A DNA stretch of 6,639 bases from an uncultured Lachnospiraceae bacterium (GTDB taxonomy: Bacteria; Bacillota_A; Clostridia; Lachnospirales; Lachnospiraceae), in NCBI GenBank assembly GCA_910585855.1, contig CAJUGZ010000240.1:1-6639 (forward strand). The letters are read 5' to 3'. Each line of letters begins with the position of its first letter. Position 1 is the stretch's first letter. Positions 1 through 4,383 of this stretch are shown here, piece by piece. Under the pieces are notes generated by a model, which saw only the letters and a list, made by a program, of their open reading frames with translations, did not search any database and had not been told where the DNA came from. The translations under genes and the position numbers were made by a program.

Positions 1-60
1 ACTTTCTTACCGTTTGGAGCGGAGCAGGCAAAGGACAGGAACAAACCGCCTCTTGTGTCC
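1..60 (+). repeat. Partial copy (3' end) of the structured repeat element, copy A
   Basis: The first bases (ACTTTCTTAC, then GTTTGGAG and CGGAGCAG at 20-27) match the 3' part of the complete copy at 3278-3604 almost base for base (3542-3571 there). They are followed by a 29-nt stretch (28-56) that differs from the arms of the other copies, then GTCC at 57-60, where other copies have CGTCC. The 5' part, including the partner arm, lies outside the window, so pairing of this arm cannot be tested here. The conserved flanks around a variable arm are what identify it. Confidence 0.75.
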
Positions 61-170
61 GGTGAAAGCAGATTTATTCCCAAAAGTTTAATTAAGGGGG
101 TATATTTTTTATTTTTAAAAGAAGTGTACTATAGGATAAATTTATAAAGTTATAAAAATGTTTGTTTATC

Positions 171-200
171 GTATAAATTTGAAGAAACGGGGGGATACTT
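171..200 (+). promoter_or_regulatory. Sigma-F-like (forespore) promoter of the spore protein gene
   Basis: GTATA at 171-175, a 15-bp spacer, then GGGGATACTT at 191-200. This fits every position of the B. subtilis sigma-F consensus as I recall it (GYWTA, 15 bp, GGNRANAMTW). Sigma-G recognises related sites, so recognition by sigma-G is also possible. The site lies about 30 bp upstream of a spore protein start codon, which fits forespore expression. This is a consensus match only; no start site is known. Confidence 0.6.
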
Positions 201-231
201 TTGGTAAAAATAGAATTTAGAGGAGATTGCT

Positions 232-456
232 ATGCCAGCGAAAAATAAAAAGAAAATTGATTTGGAAAATTTAACGCCAGAGGATGAAATGAAATTGGAG
301 ATTGCCGAAGAAATCGGTGTATTAGATAAAGTATTAAAGGGCGGATGGGGGACATTATCTGCTCGTGAAACGGGAAGAATTGGGGGGATTCTTGGTACAC
401 GCAACCGCAAAAAGAAAGCACAGGAAGAGAAAGCCTCTCAAGAAAGGGAAGAATAG
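232..456 (+). CDS. Small acid-soluble spore protein, alpha/beta type
   Basis: A 74-residue DNA-binding protein of the forespore. Family members coat spore DNA, protect it from UV and chemical damage, and are degraded at germination. Residues 21-27 (KLEIAEE) correspond to the region cut by the germination protease, probably between Glu23 and Ile24. GW at 38-39 and SARETGRIGG at 43-52 are the conserved DNA-binding core motifs. The N-terminus is Lys-rich (residues 4-8), and the C-terminus after residue 58 is a Lys/Glu-rich tail longer than in the classical Bacillus proteins. AGAGGAG sits about 7 nt before the ATG. A sigma-F-like promoter lies just upstream, and the next promoter begins directly after the stop codon, so this is probably a single-gene unit. 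The family call is firm; I cannot assign which ssp paralogue it is. Confidence 0.9.
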   Translation: MPAKNKKKIDLENLTPEDEMKLEIAEEIGVLDKVLKGGWGTLSARETGRIGGILGTRNRKKKAQEEKASQEREE

Positions 457-485
457 TTGACTTTTTTGGAAGGAAAAACTATAAT
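457..485 (+). promoter_or_regulatory. Sigma-A promoter of the suf operon
   Basis: TTGACT at 457-462, exactly 17 bp, then TATAAT at 480-485, near-consensus for the housekeeping sigma factor. The -35 hexamer starts directly after the stop codon of the spore protein gene. The predicted leader before sufC is about 45 nt. I see no obvious operator or riboswitch in it. Confidence 0.8.
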
Positions 486-537
486 AGGTATATCGAAATT
501 AGTATTTAAAAGGAAAGGCATAAAGGGATAGATAAAG

Positions 538-1272
538 ATGCTGGAATTACAAAATGTTTCCTTTGAGGTAGAAGGAGAAAATAAGAAGAAAGAAATTCTG
601 CGAAATATTAATTTAACCGTAGATCATACAAAGTTTATTGCGGTAACCGGACCGAATGGAGGAGGAAAGTCAACACTTGCCAAATTGATTGTCGGAATTG
701 AAAAACCGACAATGGGAAAAATTTTATTTGATGGTGTAGATATTACACAGATGAGTATTACTGAACGGGCAAGAGCTGGGATTAGTTTTGCCTTTCAGCA
801 GCCGGTACGCTTTAAAGGGGTAACGGTAAAGGATTTGATTATGTTGGCGGCAGGAAAGGAGAATAAATTAACGATTGCGGGGGCTTGTGAGTATTTATCT
901 GAGGTAGGGCTTTGTGCAAGGGATTATATTAACCGGGAAGTAGATACAAGCCTTTCCGGCGGAGAGTTAAAACGAATTGAAATTGCTACTGTGATGGCAA
1001 GAGCATCAAAACTTTCTGTATTTGATGAACCGGAAGCAGGAATTGATTTATGGAGTTTTAATAATTTAATTGATGTATTTGAAAGACTCTATCAGGAACA
1101 AAAGCGTTCGATTATGATTATTTCTCATCAGGAGCGGATTTTAAATATTGCAGATGAGATTGTTGTGATTGCGAATGGGACAATTCAGGCAATCGGAAAG
1201 AAAGATGAAATTTTACCTGAGCTGCTTTCCGGCACAAGTTCCTGCAGATATTATCAAAAACGGGAGGTGTAG
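538..1272 (+). CDS. sufC: SufC-type ATPase of Fe-S cluster assembly (minimal SUF/SMS type)
   Basis: A soluble ABC-type ATPase of 244 residues that works with a SufB-type scaffold in building iron-sulfur clusters; it is not a transporter subunit. Walker A is GPNGGGKST at 38-46, the Q-loop region AFQQP at 85-89, the signature LSGGE at 139-143, Walker B ends in FDEPEAGID (162-170, Glu164 catalytic) and the H-loop is Ser196-His197. There are no membrane segments. The stop lies 2 nt before the ATG of sufB, and the sufB ribosome binding site is inside the end of this gene, so the two are translationally linked. The start at 538 has AGGG about 10 nt upstream. The DEPEAGID form and the short partner resemble the two-gene systems of methanogens and Clostridia recently described as SMS (SmsC/SmsB); that sub-classification is from memory. 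Confidence 0.9.
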   Translation: MLELQNVSFEVEGENKKKEILRNINLTVDHTKFIAVTGPNGGGKSTLAKLIVGIEKPTMGKILFDGVDITQMSITERARAGISFAFQQPVRFKGVTVKDLIMLAAGKENKLTIAGACEYLSEVGLCARDYINREVDTSLSGGELKRIEIATVMARASKLSVFDEPEAGIDLWSFNNLIDVFERLYQEQKRSIMIISHQERILNIADEIVVIANGTIQAIGKKDEILPELLSGTSSCRYYQKREV

Positions 1273-1274
1273 GG

Positions 1275-2192
1275 ATGGATGAGATTCAGAAAACTCTGCT
1301 TGAGCAGATAGCAGGACTTCATGAAGTGCCGCAGGGTGCTTATAATATTCGAGCCAATGGGGTCAGTGCCGCAAGAAATACAACAGCTAATATTGACATT
1401 ATAGCAAAAGAGGATAAACAGGGAATTGATATCCGAATTAAACCGGGAACAAAGAAAGAAAGTGTGCATATTCCGGTACTGTTAAGTCAAAGTGGATTGA
1501 CGGAGATGGTGTACAATGATTTTTACATAGGAGATGACTGCGATATTACGATTGTTGCAGGGTGCGGAATTCATAATGGAGGTGATCAGGCATCTAGACA
1601 TGATGGAATTCACAGTTTTTTTGTTGGAAAAAATGCAAAAGTGCGTTATGTGGAAAAGCACTATGGAAGCGGAGAGGGCACAGGAGAGCGGATTATGAAT
1701 CCGCAGACCGTGGTGGAATTGGGAGAGGACAGCTATATGGAGATGGAAACCGTTCAGATTCGTGGTGTGGACTCTACAAAGCGGTCAACGAAGGCAAAAC
1801 TTGCGGATCGTGCTACATTGGTGATTAAGGAAAAATTAATGACGCATGGAAAGCAGTTTGCGGAAACTTCTTTTGAGGTAGATTTAGACGGGGAAGATTC
1901 TGGAACAAATGTAATATCAAGAGCAGTTGCAAAGGATAGTTCGAAGCAGGTATTTTTTTCTAAAATAAACGGAAATAACAAATGTAATGGGCATACAGAA
2001 TGTGATGCAATTATTATGGATCAGGCCAATATCAGTGCAATTCCAGAGATTACGGCAAACCATTTAGAGGCAAGTCTAATTCATGAGGCAGCGATTGGAA
2101 AGATAGCAGGTGAACAAATTATTAAACTTATGACACTTGGACTTACGGAAAGTGAAGCAGAGGCACAGATTGTAAACGGATTTTTAAAGTAG
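1275..2192 (+). CDS. sufB: Short SufB/SufD-family Fe-S cluster scaffold (SmsB-like)
   Basis: Partner of the preceding SufC-type ATPase and probable site of cluster assembly. At 305 residues it is far shorter than classical SufB (about 470-500), keeping the beta-helix core and C-terminal helical region but not the long N-terminal part. Diagnostic C-terminal motifs are CNGHTECDAI at 237-246, IPEITANHLEASLIHEAAIG at 256-275 and the end LTESEAEAQIVNGFLK. His270-Glu271 sit where family members carry conserved cluster-related residues. Cysteines at 89, 97, 237 and 243 are candidate sulfur or cluster ligands; which one acts cannot be told from sequence. GGGAGG at 1262-1267 lies 7 nt before the ATG. 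No sufS, sufU or sufD is in the window, consistent with a minimal two-protein module whose desulfurase is elsewhere or absent. Confidence 0.88.
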   Translation: MDEIQKTLLEQIAGLHEVPQGAYNIRANGVSAARNTTANIDIIAKEDKQGIDIRIKPGTKKESVHIPVLLSQSGLTEMVYNDFYIGDDCDITIVAGCGIHNGGDQASRHDGIHSFFVGKNAKVRYVEKHYGSGEGTGERIMNPQTVVELGEDSYMEMETVQIRGVDSTKRSTKAKLADRATLVIKEKLMTHGKQFAETSFEVDLDGEDSGTNVISRAVAKDSSKQVFFSKINGNNKCNGHTECDAIIMDQANISAIPEITANHLEASLIHEAAIGKIAGEQIIKLMTLGLTESEAEAQIVNGFLK

Positions 2193-2255
2193 GAAGTTAT
2201 ACAAAATAATTTTAAAAATCGGTTTTAGGAGGATAGTAGAAAGGGTTAGGTATTT

Positions 2256-2564
2256 ATGGAAACAAGAGAAACGGCAGTGGAATTTGAAGAATTAAAGGCG
2301 TGTATTGACAGAGCAGATAATTGTATCAGAGAGATTTTGGATAAGACGAAAAATTTGGATAAGATTGAAAGTCAGCAGAAGATTTTGGCACTTAATGCGT
2401 CGATTGAGGCAGCACGTGCTGGAGATGCTGGGAAAGGGTTTGCGATTGTGGCAACGAAGGTGGGGGAATTGGCAAGCAGTTCGGCGGCGGTAAATGGATC
2501 GATTAAGAAATCTTTAGAGGATTTGGATCGGATAATTTTGGAGATGAAGCGGCTTGAAAAATAG
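2256..2564 (+). CDS. Small soluble methyl-accepting chemotaxis receptor tip protein
   Basis: 102 residues made almost only of the cytoplasmic hairpin of chemoreceptors. Residues 40-69 (QQKILALNASIEAARAGDAG, then KGFAIVATKV) match the highly conserved tip that contacts CheA and CheW. A helix on each side (about 10-40 and 70-101) would form the antiparallel coiled coil. There is no transmembrane segment, sensor domain, HAMP domain or C-terminal pentapeptide, and the helices are much shorter than in a normal receptor. TAG at 2247-2249 blocks any upstream extension in this frame, so this is not the cut end of a longer reading frame in the window. AGGAGG at 2227-2232 is too far from the ATG (23 nt); the weaker AAGGG at 2241-2245 fits better. 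It follows sufB by 63 nt without a terminator. Role unknown: a cytosolic adaptor to a chemosensory array or a remnant are both possible. Confidence 0.75.
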   Translation: METRETAVEFEELKACIDRADNCIREILDKTKNLDKIESQQKILALNASIEAARAGDAGKGFAIVATKVGELASSSAAVNGSIKKSLEDLDRIILEMKRLEK

Positions 2565-2575
2565 GGGAGGGGGAC

Positions 2576-2604
2576 GCCGGATTCTGGGATGGGTGGCATA
2601 CTGC
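2576..2604. repeat. Left arm of the 29-bp perfect inverted repeat, copy B
   Basis: Begins GCCGGATTCTGGG and ends GGCATACTGC; exactly complementary to 2874-2902. The outer CCGGATT resembles the outer ends of two other copies (CTGGATT, CCAGATT) and the inner CTGC is shared, but the roughly 17 bases between are copy-specific. Confidence 0.9.
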
Positions 2605-2722
2605 TGTTCCGCTTTCCGAAATGTAAAAAGTGCTAAGGCTTCTGAATTTTGGTGCATCCAGCCGGACGAACCGGGGCGCAATTCGCCCATGCAGCGGTCG
2701 AAACTTTATTGGTGTAAGGAAG

Positions 2723-2742
2723 GTTGTAACAGTTATAAGGTT
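2723..2742 (-). other. 20-nt variable segment of copy B
   Basis: On the minus strand this lies exactly between GGCAG and CTTCC, the same flanks as at 3433-3452 in the other full copy. The length is identical (20 nt) but the sequence is not recognisably related (AACCTTATAACTGTTACAAC here). Both flanks outside it are strongly conserved. Confidence 0.65.
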
Positions 2743-2873
2743 CTGCCTTTTTGGAAGTGGCATGGGCTAAACACGCCCCTTTTTTTGCACACACTGCATG
2801 GAAGCAGCGTGTGCAAAAAATTCTAGATTTTTAGCAGAAGCCTAAGAACTTTTAACATTTCTCCAAAGTCACT

Positions 2874-2902
2874 GCAGTATGCCACCCATCCCAGAATCCG
2901 GC
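2874..2902. repeat. Right arm of the 29-bp perfect inverted repeat, copy B
   Basis: Begins GCAGTATGCC and ends AGAATCCGGC; the exact reverse complement of 2576-2604, about 270 bp away. Confidence 0.9.
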
Positions 2903-3004
2903 TGTTTGTTGGCTTTTGAAAATAAAAAGACAAAAAGCGAAATAAGTTAGCTAAATTGTCTATTATTGAAAATGGCACTGTATCGTAGAGTATTGACGGC
3001 ATTT

Positions 3005-3033
3005 TTTACGGCAAAGATTTACTTTGTTATAAT
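3005..3033 (+). promoter_or_regulatory. Candidate sigma-A promoter in the spacer
   Basis: TTTACG at 3005-3010, 17 bp, then TATAAT at 3028-3033. The -10 is perfect and the -35 matches 4 of 6. A transcript would start near 3040 and run into the stem-loop at 3086-3128. In AT-rich DNA this could be chance. Confidence 0.35.
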
Positions 3034-3085
3034 AATATGATTAACCCGTCAAAAGGGTATTTTTCAAAAGAATGGTACAATATAT

Positions 3086-3128
3086 AGTGACTTAGGTAGA
3101 TGTACATATTCTATATGTTGTAGTCACT
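3086..3128 (+). other. Stem-loop of unknown role
   Basis: AGTGACT (3086-3092) pairs with AGTCACT (3122-3128), and ACATA (3104-3108) pairs with TATGT (3114-3118) in an inner stem, separated by an asymmetric internal loop. Only a short T run follows, so it is at best a weak terminator. It may be a small-RNA structure or a protein-binding site. Confidence 0.4.
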
Positions 3129-3165
3129 TTTCGTAATTGTTCTTTTTGTTTAGTAACAAATTTTT

Positions 3166-3195
3166 TTGATACAAATGATATAAATGAATGATAAT
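3166..3195 (+). promoter_or_regulatory. Candidate sigma-A promoter upstream of repeat copy C
   Basis: TTGATA at 3166-3171, 18 bp, then GATAAT at 3190-3195. It points into copy C, whose 5' arm begins about 75 nt beyond the predicted start point. Both hexamers are close to consensus, but the surrounding DNA is very AT-rich. Confidence 0.4.
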
Positions 3196-3277
3196 AAAAT
3201 AAAGTGTGTTTGGTATGATCGAATTATTTATGTCTTTGTGTTTTTATGTTTTTAAAGTTTTTATTATGTTGTTAATA

Positions 3278-3306
3278 GCTGGATTTGGTTGGTTTATTTC
3301 CTCTTT
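3278..3306. repeat. Left arm of the 29-bp perfect inverted repeat, copy C
   Basis: Begins GCTGGATTTGG and ends ATTTCCTCTTT; exactly complementary to 3572-3600. Apart from the outer CTGGATT it bears little resemblance to the arm of copy B. Confidence 0.9.
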
Positions 3307-3432
3307 GCGACTTCGGAAAACTGTTAGAAAGTCTTAGGTTTCTGTGGAAAAACTAGGATTTTTTGCACATACTGCTTTTATGCAGTGTGTGCAAAAAAAG
3401 GTGCGTGTTTAGCCCGTGATTTAGGAAGGCAG

Positions 3433-3452
3433 GATATGGTGGTTGATGTAGT
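3433..3452 (+). other. 20-nt variable segment of copy C
   Basis: Reads GATATGGTGGTTGATGTAGT, between GGCAG (3428-3432) and CTTCC (3453-3457). In this copy AGGAAG and CTTCCT would hold it as the loop of a short hairpin. The segment at the same place in copy B has the same length and an unrelated sequence. Confidence 0.65.
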
Positions 3453-3571
3453 CTTCCTTATACCAATAAAGTTTCGGATGTTGTACGGGCGAATTGCGCA
3501 CCGGTTCGTCCGGTTGGATGTACAAAAATCAGAAGCCTTAGACTTTCTTACAGTTTGGAGATTCGGAGCAG

Positions 3572-3600
3572 AAAGAGGAAATAAACCAACCAAATCCAGC
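3572..3600. repeat. Right arm of the 29-bp perfect inverted repeat, copy C
   Basis: Begins AAAGAGGAAATAAACC and ends AAATCCAGC; the exact reverse complement of 3278-3306. It is preceded by the conserved GCAG (3568-3571) and runs into CGTCC (3600-3604). Confidence 0.9.
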
Positions 3601-3682
3601 GTCCTGTTTGCGAAAATCGTCCCTTTTGTTTGTTAATTTGAAAATATGACAGGATATTTAAAAAAAATTTTTGAAAAAATAC

Positions 3683-3711
3683 TTGACGGATTGTTATTTT
3701 GTCAGTATAAT
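3683..3711 (+). promoter_or_regulatory. Strong sigma-A promoter of ssrA
   Basis: TTGACG at 3683-3688, exactly 17 bp, then TATAAT at 3706-3711. Transcription should start near 3718, leaving a leader of about 40 nt that RNase P would remove to give the mature tmRNA 5' end at 3759. Confidence 0.85.
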
Positions 3712-3758
3712 AGCATTGTTCTTAGGAGAACAGTTCAACGATAAGAATTGAAAAATTC

Positions 3759-4116
3759 GGGGTTGTACTGGTTTCGACGGGGATTATGAAATTGAAGAAG
3801 CCACCTGCGGGTCGGAACCGTGTTAGTAAGCCGAAATTAAATATAAACGCAAACGAAGATTTAGCGTTCGCTGCCTAGTTGCAGCTGTCGATCTTAGGTA
3901 GCTTACTGCTTAGGAAATCGGCATCAAGGAGGTAAGGCACTTTGCATCTAAAGCTTTGAAGGTGTAAAAGAAAGATGAAGCTACTGAAATCAGAAACTTG
4001 TCTATGGGTGTCTGACAGAGGGAACGGCATAGAAGATATGCATAAAACAAAGACTGTGGTGGGAGATGCTTTGATGGAGGAGTCTTCGGACAGGGGTTCG
4101 ATTCCCCTCAGCTCCA
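3759..4116 (+). ncRNA. ssrA: Transfer-messenger RNA (tmRNA), trans-translation
   Basis: A 358-nt tmRNA, which with SmpB rescues stalled ribosomes and tags incomplete proteins for degradation. The 5' end GGGGTTGTACTGGTTTCGAC carries the conserved GGUUUCGAC element. The 3' end has the T-arm (GGGGTTCGATTCCCC) and CAGCTCC, which pairs with the 5' GGGGTTG (with G-U pairs), plus discriminator A at 4116. CCA is not encoded. The tag frame at 3849-3878 starts at GCA behind TAAAC and encodes ANEDLAFAA before TAG. With the alanine carried by the RNA, the added peptide would be AANEDLAFAA. The middle section would form the usual pseudoknots, which I did not fold. It is followed 26 nt later by a tRNA gene and then a shared terminator. 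Confidence 0.95.
3849..3878 (+). other. tmRNA tag-peptide reading frame (ANEDLAFAA, stop)
   Basis: The resume codon GCA follows TAAAC, as is usual before tmRNA resume codons. Nine codons end in GCT GCC TAG, giving the Ala-Ala end recognised by ClpXP-type proteases. The residues before it (LAF) differ from the common ALAA ending. Confidence 0.85.
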
Positions 4117-4142
4117 TCGGTGAAACGTAGCCGTGTTATGTT

Positions 4143-4216
4143 CGAGGTGTGGCTCAGTTTGGTAGAGCGCTACGTTCGGGACGTAGAAGTCGCGTGTTCG
4201 AATCACGTCACCTCGA
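4143..4216 (+). tRNA. tRNA-Pro, anticodon CGG
   Basis: A 74-nt cloverleaf: acceptor CGAGGTG/CACCTCG with discriminator A; D arm GCTC/GAGC; anticodon stem CTACG/CGTAG around loop TTCGGGA, giving anticodon CGG at 4177-4179 (codon CCG); T arm GCGTG/CACGT with loop TTCGAAT. The CCA end is not encoded. It lies 26 nt after ssrA with no promoter or terminator between, so it is probably co-transcribed with ssrA and separated by RNase processing. Confidence 0.95.
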
Positions 4217-4226
4217 TTGAATTTTG

Positions 4227-4259
4227 GCAGATGCGGAAAGCGTCTGCTGATTTTTTTTT
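4227..4259 (+). terminator. Rho-independent terminator of ssrA and tRNA-Pro
   Basis: GCAGATGC (4227-4234) pairs with GCGTCTGC (4240-4247), with one U-G pair and a 5-nt loop. An uninterrupted run of T follows at 4251-4259. Confidence 0.9.
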
Positions 4260-4268
4260 CAAAAGTGC

Positions 4269-4298
4269 TTGCCAAAAGGGTTGTTTGTGGTATATAGT
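4269..4298 (+). promoter_or_regulatory. Probable promoter of the HPr-like gene
   Basis: TTGCCA at 4269-4274 with TATATA at 4291-4296 (16-bp spacer) or TATAGT at 4293-4298 (18 bp). It lies just after the tRNA terminator and leaves a leader of about 80 nt. Confidence 0.45.
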
Positions 4299-4383
4299 AT
4301 ATTCGAAAAGCTATTTGTGCATAGAGAAACTAGAAAGAGAAAAGTAAAGTAATTGGATATGCGTTTAGAGGAGGATTATAGAA

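Larger units (their letters stand above)
2572..2902 (-). repeat. Structured repeat element, complete copy B (about 331 bp)
   Basis: Bounded by a perfect 29-bp inverted repeat (2576-2604 with 2874-2902). It aligns along its whole length, reverse-complemented, to the copy at 3278-3604. Read on the minus strand its parts are: 5' arm; stem P2 (2835-2860 with 2619-2644, 23 of 26 paired); hairpin P3 (2804-2820 with 2781-2797, 17 bp including six A-T pairs, 6-nt loop); stem P4 (2760-2767 with 2685-2692, 8 bp perfect); a 20-nt variable segment; conserved ACCAATAAAGTTTCG (2699-2713); a CCGG-closed UUCGU hairpin (2662-2674); and the 3' arm. It starts a few bases after the stop of the chemoreceptor-like gene. 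It has no credible protein-coding potential and no visible target-site duplication. Confidence 0.85.
2903..3277. other. AT-rich spacer between two divergent repeat copies, no convincing gene
   Basis: 375 bp, strongly AT-rich compared with the repeat elements. It lies between the 5' ends of copy B (minus strand) and copy C (plus strand), so promoters for both putative RNAs would have to be here. Visible pieces are TTTACG-17 bp-TATAAT (3005-3033), a stem-loop at 3086-3128, and TTGATA-18 bp-GATAAT (3166-3195). On the minus strand I found only weak promoter candidates, such as TTGACG with TATAAC at 15 bp. A 40-codon hydrophobic reading frame starts at 3215 and runs into copy C, without a good ribosome binding site. 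No tRNA, insertion sequence or CRISPR repeats are visible. Confidence 0.6.
3278..3604 (+). repeat. Structured repeat element, complete copy C (about 327 bp)
   Basis: Bounded by a perfect 29-bp inverted repeat (3278-3306 with 3572-3600) followed by GTCC. In order: 5' arm; stem P2 (3318-3344 with 3530-3556, two U-U mismatches and one U-G); hairpin P3 (3359-3375 with 3382-3398, 17 bp, one U-G); stem P4 (3412-3418 with 3484-3490, one G-U); AGGAAG/CTTCCT (3423-3428 with 3453-3458) around a 20-nt variable segment; ACCAATAAAGTTTCG (3462-3476, identical in copy B); GGGCGAATTGCGC (3487-3499); CCGGTTCGTCCGG (3501-3513); 3' arm. The core is well conserved against copy B; the arms and the 20-nt segment are not. 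Family not recognised. It resembles a structured non-coding RNA or a non-autonomous mobile element. Confidence 0.85.

Noticed and set aside
2781..2820. Bidirectional rho-independent terminator inside repeat copy B (and 3359-3398 in copy C)
   Set aside because: The T run precedes and the A run follows the stem on both strands, so neither strand has the stem-then-T order of a terminator.
2554..2826. 90-codon plus-strand reading frame across repeat copy B
   Set aside because: It covers conserved RNA-like stems and overlaps the end of the chemoreceptor-like gene; no family resemblance. The same applies to the minus-strand frame at 2503-2763.
3037..3087. 16-codon frame in the spacer
   Set aside because: Too short, with no ribosome binding site, and its ATG lies at or before the predicted transcription start.
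2572..3604. Composite transposon formed by the two inverted repeat copies
   Set aside because: No transposase, no target-site duplication, and the 375-bp spacer carries no passenger gene; the outer arms of the two copies do not match each other.
2572..3604. CRISPR-like array, given conserved blocks flanking variable segments of 20-29 nt
   Set aside because: There are no tandem short repeats; each variable segment sits inside a 330-bp structured element, and no cas genes are present.
3385..3636. 83-codon frame (plus) and 71-codon frame at 3378-3593 (minus) in repeat copy C
   Set aside because: Their residues follow the RNA stems and the variable arms; there is no ribosome binding site, and the differences from copy B preserve base pairing, not protein.
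3875..4117. 80-codon minus-strand frame over ssrA, and a 75-codon plus-strand frame at 4120-4347
   Set aside because: They lie on top of the tmRNA and on tRNA-Pro with its terminator, and have no recognisable family.
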